This document shows positions 26,301-36,660 of a stretch of 64,000 bases of DNA, one piece after another. Made by a program: the position numbers and the translations under genes. The notes beneath the pieces are model-generated. The model was not told the DNA's origin, ran no database searches, and saw only the letters and a list, made by a program, of their open reading frames with translations. This DNA comes from Macquaria australasica. Lineage: Eukaryota > Chordata > Actinopteri > Centrarchiformes > Percichthyidae. Each line of letters begins with the position of its first letter. Position 1 is the first letter of the stretch. Location of the stretch: contig SEMN01000312.1 of the NCBI GenBank assembly GCA_005408345.1, positions 377,501 to 441,500 on the forward strand, given 5' to 3'.

Positions 26301-29300
26301 TCTCGCGCTCCCCCCGGAGGAGAGCTGTTATATTATAACCGCGTCTCTGAATGTTTTCTTACTTGCACTGTACATTCTTATGGTCTCTTGAGAGGTCTTC
26401 TGCTAGCACTTCACATTCTGAAACACAGGTTGGTTCAGTTGTTAGCGCTGTTGGCCGTGATCTTCAGCCATTAGCAGGACGGCTAATACGCCGTTTATGT
26501 GTCACTGGCTTGCTAGTCGCTGCCGTTCTGATCGGCACATCACCCAGGCAGGGAGTGTGCCGGGTGCATAAACTTCACACAGTGTTTTCACCACGGGTTC
26601 ACAAGCGGCCTCAAGTAAGCCGCGAAACTCCAGTAGCATGGCTTGTGCGGCTAGCGGTGCTTGCTGCTGCCATTTCTGGCTCTGACCCCTACTTTTGGCA
26701 GAGGCCATCAGAGGTGAGTGTAGTCGTTCATGAACGGCGTTGGCACCGCTCAGGGAACAGGGGGTGAGAATCCTGAATTACATAGACGATTGGCTGATTC
26801 TCGCCGCCTCCAGACAGGAGGCCGAGGCCCACACAGCGCTGGTCATTCAGCACATCACGCGCTTGGGCTTTGCTGTCAACCCCAGCAAAAGTCTCCTGCT
26901 GCCGAGTCAGCAGGCAGCATATCTGGGGCTTACACTCGACTCCTGCGCCATGACGGCACGGCTGTCGGAAGCGCGTGTGACAGCGATTTTGCAACTGGCC
27001 TGCCGAGTGAGGGGCTCGGCGCTAGTCCCAGCGGGCAGTATCATGTCTCTCCTCGGTATGATGTCGGCAGCCCATCCAGTGATGCGTCTGGGCCTGTTGC
27101 ACATGAGGAACCTGCAGCGCTGGTTTCTTCGGCTTCGGTTGCACCCACGTCGCGACAAGTGCCGCAAGCTTCATGTGGCGGGGGCTGGAACGACGGGATG
27201 TCATATTCTGGGACTTGCCCGCTCGCCTTCGCCAGGGGGTTCGACTGGGGTGCGTCTCTCATTACGTTCAGGTGTTCACAGACGCCTCTCTGGCAGGTTG
27301 GGGCGGGACCTTCAACCGGGCCAGTGTGGGGGGCATGTGGCGGAACTCCTCCCGGCACATCAACTTCCTGGAACTGACGGCAGTACAGAAGGTGCTACAC
27401 CACTTCGCCCCTCAGCTCAGAGGGAGGAATGTCATGGTACGGTCAGACAATACCACGGCTGTGGCCTACCTGAACAGGCAAGGGGGGGTTCGATCGCCAG
27501 CACTACACAGACTTGCGGTGTCTATCTTGACCTGGGCGGATCGCCACTTATCGTCCTTGAGGGCTCGCTACGTTCCGGCTTCCCTCAACACGGGGGCAGA
27601 CAGGATGTCCCGGGGGGGTCCGTAGGGGGAGGAATGGAGCCTCTCCTCGGAGGTGGCAGCACTGGTCTGGCAGCGGTTCGGACTACCGGTGGCCGACCTT
27701 TTTGCGGCCAGAGAGAACGCTCTGTGTCCGTTATGGTTCTCTCTGAGGCCGACGGACGCTCGCCCACTGGGGGTGGATGCATTGGCTCATCCACATTGGC
27801 CTCACGGTCTGCTGTATGCTTTCCCGCCGTTGAGGCTGATGATGCAGTTGCTCCACAGGATCCGGATGCAGCAAAGGTCATGGTCTGGTTTCTGATTGCT
27901 ACCTTCTTTGCTCGCTTCTTGCCTCCGGCTGCCTCTTCACATCACAGCCTACGGCATGTTTGAAGAGGCCCCTCACTGTCATTTCAAACCATCAGCACAT
28001 CACATCTCCTCTATTTAAGTCACTACTGTATGCTATAATAATAAAATAATACATTGAACTGAATATTCAGAATCTGCCACATGAGCAACTGTCTGTAGTC
28101 CAAGCAATTTAGAAAACTATAATTTCAACAGATAATCTGTTGAAATTAAATTGTACTAGTGCTGATTTTTACAAGGAAAGGTTGTGTCTGTAGCCAAAAA
28201 GGCAAAATTTGACTCATGAGGTTTACCTTTTCCTTGTTGCAGACAATGCAGAAGACCTCTGCCTCAGTGGATAGGTGTCCTCTTGCATCATAAACCTCCT
28301 TTCCCTTCAGTTTGCTGATCGTTGGTGGTGCAGAGAGATTTGTAAAGTGATTTGCCTAAAATGAAAGTTAATGGTTTTATATAATTGGTACATTTTCTCC
28401 TGAACTTGTTTGAAGTTTGAATGTGATTATTTATATCATCATTACAAGTTGGTTTCAGAACCCGTGCCCTTGATAAGCAAGCACCTAACAATAGCAATCA
28501 GTAATTTAGATCCATGTCAATTGTCAAGTCAGTTTTATTTATATAGCCCAATATCACAAATCACAAATGTTCCTCAAGGGGCTTTCCAGTCTGTACAGCA
28601 TACAACACCCTCTACCCTTGATTCGGATATGGAATATATCAGATAATAATACAGATATTTGCTCTGTTCTGATATTTCAAATAGAGCCAAATTAAGAAAG
28701 GGGAATTAGAGCAAACTTTTAGGTGTTGGTTGTAACTGTGCATTAAACTTCTGTCATTGCTACTAAAGTTTGTGACTTATCAATAGGTCTTGTTCATGTC
28801 AGACATTCTGACATCTCATTGCAGGAAAACTACAGGTGGAAGTAATACCATTAATAGACGCTGTATTCCATTTAGGTTTACCAGGTCCAAGGGCGCTTAA
28901 TTGAACTGAGTCATCATCAGTGTCATTAATTACACCTGTGCTTGTTCTGTTAGGACCACTCAACAAGTCTGTTATGAAAAAGGTAGCCTATATTCGAAAT
29001 TGACTTTCACGTTTCCATCCCATTCATTTCTGTCTTCTCTACTTCACTTTCCTCCCTAGCCTTTTTGTAATAGACAAAAGTGCGTGATAGGATAGGAGGA
29101 GAAAGGGAATACATAACCTAGCTTAGCTAATTAAGCAAAATCAGGTGGTGTAGCGCAGGTTGAGCTAGTGTAGGAAAATATAGGCTAGTCTATAACCATG
29201 ATGGAAAACAGAGAGAACAATCATTTGAAGTAATGTTAGAAAGCCACTTTGGCGATTTGTTTTATTTTATTTGGTGGTTCATGCTCATTTCAATAAATAG

Positions 29301-29633
29301 GAACATTCTTGAGCCAGGTAAATACCAGGTTTAGCCTAGTTAGCAAAGTATCCAGCTAACTAACCTAACCTGGTGTTAAATGTTGCTGTCGGTACTGTAG
29401 AAATTAAGCTAGCATTAGCAAAAGTTCAGGTGCAGCTGTATGGGGTGTCCACAACCAACTCCTACCAGATAACCGTGAACGTCTTCGGGCTTGTGGAAGA
29501 AGATCTCGTTCAGAGCTCTCTCTATCTCCTGGGGGATTCTGTTAACCCGGTAAAACTCTGCAGCAGAATTTCTAATGTCGTAGAAGTCCTGCTCCTCCTT
29601 AGAAAGACGGCCTATAAAGCCTTGGTAAGACAT
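11342..29633 (-). CDS. eno4: Enolase 4 (testis/sperm-flagellum enolase-like), complete, 13 coding exons
   Basis: Coding exons, 5' to 3' on the minus strand: 29633-29466, 28355-28227, 24476-24292, 22129-21987, 18982-18813, 18724-18596, 18344-18276, 17685-17530, 17341-17216, 16549-16375, 14619-14558, 12143-12026, 11466-11342. All have AG/GT borders and compatible phases; they total 1755 nt, or 584 residues plus TGA (human protein about 628). The N-terminus begins MSYQGFIGRLSKEEQDFYDI, the ENO4-specific Dpy-30-like region. Enolase-fold motifs follow: GSLAIGSVSLAVAK (about 236-249), VALIDPFRRE (416-425), HILKHIHETT (462-471) and VKLGGLSGAERMTKYNR (513-529). By alignment to classical enolase, the lysine at 465 and the lysine at 514 match catalytic Lys positions, but Mg ligand Asp246 is Asn 374 and Glu295 is Ile 419. 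Normal glycolytic activity is therefore doubtful, although ENO4 is reported to be needed for sperm flagellar structure and total sperm enolase activity. The introns are loaded with transposons, but no exon is broken. Confidence 0.93.
11876..11898. repeat. CA microsatellite
   Basis: A short perfect run of CA repeats lies in the last eno4 intron, next to pyrimidine-rich sequence and an A-rich run near 11978. Confidence 0.85.
12779..12797. repeat. Poly-A run
   Basis: An uninterrupted A run of about 19 bases in an eno4 intron (between the exons at 14558-14619 and 12026-12143). It could be a retroposon tail, but I could not define an element around it. Confidence 0.7.
14931..15480. repeat. Probable interspersed repeat with internal inverted repeat, in an eno4 intron
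   Basis: The sequence at 14931-14954 (CCAGAGCCATGTAGAGAGAG) is the near-perfect inverse of 15015-15037, with about 60 bp between, so a hairpin is possible. On its right lies a 29-codon open frame starting MEEKPKKRPRKV, then a tail near CCAACTCCAGCTTTAAGG. This resembles pieces of a DNA-transposon-derived repeat common in spiny-rayed fishes, but I cannot name the family from sequence alone. Confidence 0.45.
19165..19433 (-). mobile_element. tRNA-derived SINE, internally deleted copy, 12-bp target duplication
   Basis: On the minus strand this starts with a tRNA-like head (GGTGGTGCTGTGGTTAGCAC, box A type) and ends with a (GGAT)n tail, the same family as 51677-52046. About 100 bp, including the box B region, are missing compared with that copy. 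A perfect 12-bp duplication CATAGTATAGAT flanks it (19153-19164 and 19434-19445), as expected for LINE-driven insertion. It sits in the eno4 intron between exons 4 and 5, in the same sense as the gene. Confidence 0.85.
19880..21420 (+). pseudogene. Degraded LINE reverse transcriptase, 5'-truncated
   Basis: Broken frames carry reverse transcriptase motifs in order: LGPDGIPARVLKTC near 20020, IIPVPKKPRPTELNHYRPIA near 20165-20220, MLFVDFSSAFNTI near 20410, the catalytic box as YSDDTAIL near 20640, and a C-terminal FTVLPSGPRYRSVRCRRA near 21180. Several frameshifts and stops make it dead. The motif style is that of the CR1/Rex/L2 group (jockey-like superfamily) of fish LINEs; the exact family is not certain. 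No endonuclease domain remains. It lies antisense within the eno4 intron between exons 4 and 5. Confidence 0.85.
22345..23295 (+). pseudogene. Degraded LINE 3' half
   Basis: The first recognisable motif is FYVDDTVLYAYGSSPT near 22360 (catalytic YxDD-type box), followed by LNANKTKCLLLS, SYKYLGL and a C-terminal ALGKTALQYFEPYKWN near 23010-23060. The 3' end, AAAAGAGATCTTTATCTCAA near 23250, is a typical fish LINE tail. Many stops and shifts are present. It lies antisense in the eno4 intron between exons 3 and 4. Confidence 0.78.
24001..24051. repeat. TTA/TTG trinucleotide microsatellite
   Basis: About 17 units of ATT with two GTT interruptions, in an eno4 intron. It gives spurious poly-Asn and poly-Tyr open frames. 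Confidence 0.95.
25086..25740 (+). pseudogene. L2-like LINE 3' relic
   Basis: A frame with KDLGCMPDVIFDNKLNFDRH near 25130 matches the post-RT region of L2-type LINEs (the LGVIFD..LSF motif). It continues with LVENAAAKLLT-like and LHWL-like remnants in other frames to about 25440, then the segment matching RSLLVVPRSRLKI...GDQ near 25540-25590. All frames are broken. It lies in the eno4 intron between exons 2 and 3. Confidence 0.7.
25870..27965 (+). pseudogene. DIRS1-like tyrosine-recombinase retrotransposon fragment (RT and RNase H; recombinase missing)
   Basis: The block is markedly G+C-richer than its surroundings. The reverse transcriptase is open from about 26740: GVRILNYIDDWLILA with the catalytic YIDD at 26779-26790, then TARLSEARV and GLLHMRNLQRWF. 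A frameshift near 27180 leads to the RNase H domain (VFTDASLAGWGG near 27275, RSDNTTAVAYLNRQGG near 27440, LNTGADRMSR near 27590). A further shift leads to ALVWQRFGLPVADLFAAREN near 27660 and an AFPPL motif. These are the DIRS1 signatures in the usual order. The gag part (26200-26740) is broken, the RT N-terminus is truncated, and I see no tyrosine recombinase or methyltransferase frame. The start of the block is judged from base composition. It lies antisense in an eno4 intron. Confidence 0.88.
28525..28612 (-). repeat. LINE/SINE 3' tail of a second L2-like family
   Basis: CAGTTTTATTTATATAGCCC followed by AATATCACAAATCACAAAT and GGGGCTTTCCAGTCTGTACA is a widespread fish tail sequence, related to but distinct from the L2 tail at 45.0 kb. 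A short 5'-truncated copy in the first eno4 intron. Confidence 0.75.
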
Positions 29634-29675
29634 TGTCCAGGTGTCAAAACTCTCCCTGTCGCCTTTGTGTTGTCT

Positions 29676-29689
29676 GTTACCATGGAAAC
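29676..29689. promoter_or_regulatory. Candidate RFX X-box in the eno4 promoter
   Basis: GTTACCATGGAAAC is an imperfect palindrome matching the X-box consensus GTNRCC-(0-3 nt)-RGYAAC at all but one position. It lies 43 bp upstream of the eno4 start codon. RFX factors bind such sites near the start of ciliary and flagellar genes, and ENO4 is a sperm-flagellum protein, so placement and function agree. Binding is inferred, not shown. Confidence 0.6.
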
Positions 29690-31530
29690 AGCCCGTTCAA
29701 GGGACAGCGGGAGCCCTGGAAATCAGAGAGACGTCGCGCGCTGCTTCATTCTTTCATTTGAATATCTACGATGGATAATGCCTCTAACCATTCCATTTAT
29801 TTATTATACCATGTCAGGGAAGTTGTGGAGTGTTCACTGCCACGTCCTGTAGGCTATGTGACCCACTTTGTACAGCACTACAAAGTAAAACTTAATTATG
29901 GAATTAGCCTATAACTGCTAACTGCTCCTTAACAAAAGTAAATTGTATTTATAACAAACAGTATGTGTGTGGGTGACATGACTGAAACCAGTGAGTGCCT
30001 GGAAGGGAGAACATATTGTATGTATACTGTAGAAAATAAAGAAGCAGAGAGAAACACACACATACACACATTCTAATAAGGTCAAAACATTGATGTATGA
30101 ATAAAGACATTGCTGAAGTTTCACTGATCAGCAGTGATGTAAAATAAATGTGATTTGAAGTGAGTAGCTTAAACATGCAAAAAGTGTGGTATGGTCCTTT
30201 AATGCAGGAACTTATTGGTATATATCTTCTTCTTCAGTGGACCTCCATCAGAGGAGATTTGTGATGCAAATGCAAAGTTATAGTCAGTATAACTATAAGA
30301 AGGGGTCCCAATATCAAAAGTGATGGAAGTTGATGCTAGCTAGCTGTTTTGAGATTAACAGGATTTCAGGAATTAAATATTAACCCAAACCACCAAATGA
30401 TACTACAAACCTATTCATAGGCCTTATATTTCTCCCCTGAAGCAATGCCAAATGAAATTTAGAGCAGATCCCATACTGTCCTATTGTGCAGACAATATTA
30501 TTGGCACGTGTATTCACATTGGTTGGACTGCCCAGAGGTTAAACATTTCTGAGAAAGTATATCCGCTGTTTCTCCAGGCTTTTGATGAGACTGTATCACA
30601 AGCCAGGGCTACTTCTCAATGAGCATTGAAGTTGTACATTTAGCTGCAGTCATCTTCCTCTAGCTGGTCTCACTAGACTGTGGCTGGAAACCACCACACT
30701 CTTCAACAATTAAAGAATGGCTCTTGGCATATCAAGCTATCATTCAACTACAGCTCTCCAGTGCAAGGTGAAAAACAACAAAACACATATAATACCTGTT
30801 GAGTAGAGTTACTGGAAAGAATCGTGGAATTGCCTTGAAAGTGTATGAAGTTTCTAAGAATGTGCAGTTTATGTATGAGGTGTATGATTACATGCATATC
30901 CATGTCTGCCTCACACATTAACTCCTTACCTTTGAAATGAGACCTGAGGATGAAAATACTTTAGCTAACTTTGTTAAAAGAGATTCAGTGAAGATATATG
31001 GGATATAACATAAGGTGCGGGAGTGAAAGAGCTTCTTTTGTCTACCTGTTTTCTTTTTTACTTTCTTTTTGGGCGATGCTATGGCGTGGTTAGTCTGAAT
31101 CTATTCTTGTTATTGTTTGTCTGTTTTTCTTTTGTTTAAATATACAATAAAGAACTGATTACAAAAATTAAAGAGTTACCATTTATAAAATATATATATA
31201 TTTGAATGCTGTCACAGATTCATTTAGCTAATAAGTGATATTTAAGACTAAAAGAGAATTGTGTAACTCTTGGAGGTTTAGTGCAATAGCAGGTTGACTT
31301 AAAGGGCCAATATTTGACCTTTTATTGACCGGTTTTCCTCCACAACAGGAAACATGTTATGGGGATATAAAACACATCAAATGTTTTGTATATATTTGTA
31401 AATATGTCTTATGTACACTTTTCCTGACACCAATAGGTATGGGGTGTCAGTCATTTCACTGGACATCTTTACTGTCCTGTGATGATGCATTCAAATACAG
31501 CAGCCTATTCACCCTAAAAAGTGTCCATAT
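29690..31530. other. Upstream of eno4, no gene recognised
   Basis: The first few hundred bases carry the eno4 promoter; the rest is A+T-rich with no recognisable exon. Short stretches near 30450-30760 read as decayed LINE-like protein in broken frames, too weak to name. Confidence 0.4.
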
Positions 31531-32198
31531 CAGGGGTGCCAGAACCGGCCCGCCAGAGGGTCCAATCCAGCCCACTTTGCAAAGTGTGAAAATAGCAGAG
31601 AAGTCATTAATTCCAATTTTTCAGTAAAATGCACTGCCATTCCTACTGCACTGTCCTAATAAGAACAGCAGGCACCAGGCCTTTCTGGCAGAAAGCCCTG
31701 AAGGCTAACTTCTCCCGTGTGCTAGTAGCAGGCCCTATGTTGGATATGCTATTATAGATCCCACGTGCTTATATACACTGTACATGGCACAACACCGTCA
31801 AGCAAAGGCTACTGTTCATGCAGGAGCCACCAGTGGAAAATGTCTTGGTAAGAGGAGAAAAGAGGACACAGAGTGTCGGGTTTTCCAAGAAAACGTTTCG
31901 TGCCTTTGAAGATCCACTGTGATTTGTAAATTGTAATGCACATAATGACAGTAGACATATTGTTGAAATTGCACTTATTTTTCTTAAGACATCTCAGGCT
32001 GTTCATCATCTGTTTTGTACATGTATTGTTAATTAATTGTGAACATTTTCAGAATATACTTCTTCACATAAAAGAAAGGGAAAAATCTGGAGGTGTTATT
32101 ATTTATAGGTTATTATGCAGTGGTTTTACTGGTCCGGCCCACTGAGATGAAATTGGGCTGTATGTGGCCCATGAACTAAAATGAGTTTGACACCCCTG
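31531..32198. mobile_element. hAT-type MITE with 8-bp target duplication
   Basis: The element begins CAGGGGTGCCAGAACCGGCC and ends ATGAGTTTGACACCCCTG, whose reverse complement begins CAGGGGTGTCAAACTCAT. Flanks are GTCCATAT (31523-31530) and GTCTATAT (32199-32206), an 8-bp duplication with one change, the hAT hallmark. The 668-bp interior has no transposase frame. Confidence 0.9.
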
Positions 32199-34171
32199 GT
32201 CTATATGCTCTATAATGGAAGTGGTCAAATTTAACACACTGGCCATCAGCTGTAAGCAACTTCAGGAAAATATCAATACAAGTATTGTCAATCAAGACCT
32301 ACTGATTGTCCAGGAACAAGCCTCCACTACGCAGCCCAGCCAACATTCTCCCGCCCTCAGGGGTTGCATTATTTGGAAGGCCTTGAACCCTGCAGAGTGT
32401 CAAGTTAACTTGCAAGGCTGTGAATTGGACTCACAAACATTCAATCTCGCTCCTGATACCCACAAGGCCATATAAGACGGCTGAATCCCTGACTTTATAA
32501 GTAGGCTGTTTGTCAACAAAACCACACAAGAACAACTTAAACACGTACACAATGGCGCAAGAAAGTTATGTTCTAAAATTCTTTCCCGTTTTCTTCCCTT
32601 TGTAATTCAAGGCGTTGTTACTGCAGAAGCTCAAGCTTTATTTTGAAAGGGCAGGCGCTATGATAATAATAATGATAATAATAGTCTAATAATTATTATT
32701 ATTATTTTGCCCCCAGCAGACGGGGTTTCAAAAGGAATTGAGGGAGATGCAACCGAAAACATCGAATTTATCCTGCATCCTCCGTCCATTTCTGCCTGAT
32801 TTACCAACACTTGCTGTGAAAATACACGAGTTGAACCCTTTAACTGTGTGTGACCTTAATCACCCATGGGAGGCCGTTACACACCCACAATGAACTCTTG
32901 ACTTTCAAATCCTGTTGGAGAGATAATGGACAATTCTCTCTCACCCACACTAACACCTATCTAAGTCACAAACACCAGTGGCAGCAGAGAGGAGAGTATA
33001 TGGCTCACACACTGGGATCCTATTGTTTCAGGCCGATTCCAGCGCGCTCCTGCACATTTTTATTCAGAATAAATGAAATTCACTTAGGAGTCTTCTACCT
33101 TTTTTATTTTTTTATTTTACAATCTTTTCATTCCGAAAAATGTCAACTTCCTCATGCACGCACAGAGCTTTTCCCTTGAAATTTACCACGTTTGATTTGG
33201 TAAAATGTTTGATAGCCCATTGTAGCCTGAGATGAGTCTTCATGATGTGACTGAAAAACTGCATTGGCTTTTTATGTTACTTAAAAAAATAATTTATGCA
33301 CTTCTATATACACAGATTTGACATTTACAACAGTTCCATAGGGATGTGTTTGTGTGGCAGCAGCTCGGCAGGTTTGTGGGGGTGCAGCAACGGGCAGAGG
33401 TGAGATTTACAGCAGCATGAACGCCGAGTAGCGCAGATCGGTTCCCGTAAATAACGAAGGAGCAGTGAGTCAAGGGCTCCTTCATGAAGACAGAACAACG
33501 TTTATGGCTTAACTCACAGGTTGTAAACATAAAAACACCTGTCGCTGCCTCTTACGCATGCGCCTCAAAAGTCACAGTGTCAGCTTCTGATTTAAAGATC
33601 TTCTGATTTTATCCTCCAAATTGTGCCTTTAAAAAATAAATAAAAAGCCAGTCTGGCGTATTCTGCGAGGCCACATTTATTTTTTCCAGTGTAAATATCC
33701 CAATTCTTGAAATAAGTTTAATCACCATGGGCCTGATAGAAAATTACTTCATTGAAATAAGTTTAATTGTAAATAAAAATAAAAACGGTTATGTTTTTAA
33801 TATGATTTTAAGAACTGTTCAAATTATTATACTGTGTATATATTTGCCAACCATACGGCGCATGTGCTTTTGCCTGTGTCCCTAATCATTATTATTCATT
33901 AATTATGATAAAACTACATTCTGTTACACAGCATATCTCATTCAGACAATCACGTAAAAATGATCTCAGATTCTAAAAATTAATATACAAAAAAATCGGG
34001 GTACAAATGATGTAGGCCTATATAATTAAAATGGAGCGTGTGCATAAAGGAAAGCATCTCTACACGGAGCGAATTATATTTTCAGTATTATAAGTCGAGT
34101 CGAGTAGAGTCAAATTATATAATAGCTTTTTCATTTGGGCTTAATGTTTGGCTGTGCTAGTGATTAAAACG

Positions 34172-34196
34172 ATATATATATATATATATATATATA
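34172..34196. repeat. AT dinucleotide microsatellite
   Basis: About 12 perfect AT units in A+T-rich intergenic DNA. Confidence 0.95.
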
Positions 34197-34392
34197 ATCT
34201 ATTGTATCATTTATATAATATATAGAATTTAATTATTTAAGTTTCTATTTTGTATAGATTTAATTTTGAAAAAGGAAAGTCAAGGCGACTGTTTATAGCC
34301 ATATAATAGCCTAATAATAATAAATACGGAAATAAATAAATGTTGTATCTTCCTATTAAACAGAATTATTTTTTCGGTTCTCTCCACACAGC

Positions 34393-34599
34393 ATAATTCA
34401 AGACTGCACTGGATTAGAAGCCCCCGGTGGCTCAGGAGGCTCCTCCAGCGGCTCCAGGGGTCAACCAGAGGGTTGCATTGCTCCAGGACAGGAAGTCAAG
34501 CAGGCGGAGGGACGTCGTCGCCCGAGCGCGTCCACATGGCTTAAGTCTGGCTTGCATTTCCGTAGTGACACAAATGGTATCTGCCATACAGGGAAATGA
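34393..34599 (+). other. Unrecognised exon-like open frame, 68 codons
   Basis: A G+C-rich island in an A+T-rich region, open for 68 codons before TGA. It directly follows a pyrimidine-rich stretch and an AG at 34390-34391 (TCGGTTCTCTCCACACAG). The peptide is Gly/Ser/Pro-rich (contains EAPGGSGGSSSGSRGQPEGC). I recognise no family. It could be an exon of a lncRNA, an upstream exon of hspa12a, or chance. Confidence 0.25.
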
Positions 34600-35149
34600 G
34601 CGTTATAGGGAGAAAGTATTTATCCTCATGGCTCTGGCACCATGTAGAGGTCCACAGCCACGTTTGATGTCACCACACATTACTGTTTTTCTTTTTTTTT
34701 TCTTTTTTTTAAAAACCTGCCCATCCTCACGGGGGAATATCTTCATGTAGAAACCATTTACCTCTAAAATTTTAATCTGCTTATATAAACATTACCACAC
34801 ATTTCTGTTGACAAAGTAGCCAATTACCTGAGGATGTACACGAAATGATTTAGGCTACTCAGAGTGACAAACTATTAGATATACTGTGTCACCAAAACAT
34901 CATCTTAAAATGCAAATATTTCGATTTCAGATAAACCCTACTGACAGATTTCCTCTCACAATGTAGGCCTACTCAGTCTTTGCTCTCAAAACTCCTTTGC
35001 AAAACACTAAATTTAATTAGAGTGATAAACATGATTATATATAATAAATAACATGATAAGCAAGCTTCCTTTTGCTTGATAAATAAATATAAAAAATTAA
35101 ATATTTAGGCCTGTATAATAATGATGAGACAAAAAAATAAGCTCTTGCA

Positions 35150-35169
35150 CCCCCCCCCCCCCCCCCCCC
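35150..35169. repeat. Poly-C homopolymer, 20 bases
   Basis: Twenty consecutive C bases in A+T-rich DNA. Such runs are unstable and can form i-motif or, on the other strand, G-quadruplex structures; the true length may differ from that assembled. Confidence 0.9.
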
Positions 35170-36229
35170 ATTTGAGTACATGTATCCTTCATCGTATCCT
35201 TTAAATATATGCTTGAACATGTAATCTTGTGTTTACATCCACATTACCATTACTGTAGGTTAGGTCAAGTCACACTCTGAAAATTACTGCCACCACTGCA
35301 AGCAAAGGAGAAGAACCGTCCCTTTGTTATCTGATCTCCTGTCTGTTGGCTAAATCCAGCGCAGGTTCACCTTCAGAAACTCAGAAACTCTTTTCACACA
35401 GAAAATGCAACAATTAGAACAACTATATTCCCATGAATCCTAGGTGCATTACCTACCAGAGCAGGACTAGCAGACCTGGAGGAACAGTTTGAGCCGAAGC
35501 CTTAAGGAACATATTAAAAGAATGTAAAACCCATTCAGGCCTGTCAAAAAGGGACACATTTTAAGATGCTAGATCCTATAAAGGTGCAGCTTTCAGCCAA
35601 TGAAGCTGAGCACCAGCCTCCTCCTGGACACTCTCCTCTCATATCTGAGGCTATAATAGGGCCATCATTCCTTTCTTTTTCTTTTTTCCCCTCCAGAGGA
35701 TGGTAGGCTACAACAGCAGGGTGCCTACAGGCTTTTTAAAAAAAAACTGCAGCAGCTGCCAAGAAAATGATTCATGTGTGATGGCCAGTTTGGTCACAAA
35801 GTGACACAAATGGCATATTAAATTGGCCTGTATGAAAAGTATTTATAGCTAATTTGTCACAGGAAGAAGAATTCTGAATGTCTTTTTTAAAGCGCCGGTG
35901 GCCATTGTGGGGGTCCACTAGGAGTCCTTGAGGGGGTTCCGGGGGCTTTGTTAGGTCCCCCGGAAAAATAAGGGATAGTTTAATTGTTCTTGAGAGCACT
36001 GTTATATTTTTACCTAAGAAGTCTGGACTGAGAAAGCAAGTTTTGCCCAGAAGTTTCCTGGAAAGATGGAACCTAAGCCAAATTTCAGTGTGTTTTAAAA
36101 ATAAAAAGGCCTTATCAAATCTTATCAACATGAGTCTTTGGCGTAATTTTTAGGACTATACATGGACTTAGTGTTTAAAGCAACAAGGCTACACAGTGGT
36201 TTTATCCACCACCTCCTCTGCTGGTCACC

Positions 36230-36660
36230 TGTTGCTGTTTGTCTATTCACACAGGCCATTCAAGGTTCATAGACAACTCATCCCACTGCAGTGAATGTAA
36301 TGGTGTCTGTTTATGTCAACATGCACAGCTCATTCAAATGAATTCCCGTTTTAATTGTCAGAGCAGTGACGTTAAACAGCTTGCGCGGGGTCTCCACAGG
36401 TCACATGAATAAAAGTAGCCTCCGGCCTAATTAGCACATCTTTTTTCTCCAGTCTAAAAAGCAGGGGGCGCATCCAGTATGGTCGCCATCTCTAATTGCG
36501 TCTAATTAAAATCCCCTAGTCATGTTTTCAAACTTGACCAGGTGTGGTTTGAATGGGAGCATTGGTTGGCATTAGAAGTCTGGTGTCGGACTGGTGCCTG
36601 GAGAAAAATCGCTTGTGATGGTGATACAGAAAGCTGAGGTGTTGCTAGAGTGCGTTACTG
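36230..36660. promoter_or_regulatory. Candidate conserved non-coding enhancer with homeodomain sites
   Basis: This stretch has no repeat signature and no credible frame, but carries clustered homeodomain cores: TAATTAGC near 36430, TAATTG near 36494 and TAATTAAAA near 36504, plus ACCAGGTGTGG (E-box or T-box type) near 36538. Its density of binding-type words, sitting between repeat-rich segments, is typical of vertebrate conserved non-coding elements, and developmental genes (VAX1, EMX2) lie in this region in human. Conservation cannot be tested here. Confidence 0.35.

Larger units (their letters stand above)
32199..36229. other. Intergenic, simple repeats and one unexplained open frame
   Basis: No host gene is recognised. 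It contains ATT-rich sequence at 32660-32705, an AT microsatellite at 34172-34196, an exon-like open frame at 34393-34599 and a poly-C run at 35150-35169. The minus-strand frames at 33294-33530 and 35772-36131 lack similarity and splice context. Confidence 0.45.

Noticed and set aside
26728..27377. Overlapping long frames on both strands, including one of 215 residues
   Set aside because: Shadow frames in the G+C-rich DIRS1-like reverse transcriptase; only the frame with YIDD and RNase H motifs is meaningful.
35772..36131. 119-residue minus-strand frame
   Set aside because: No family match, no splice or promoter context, and composition like the flanking non-coding DNA.
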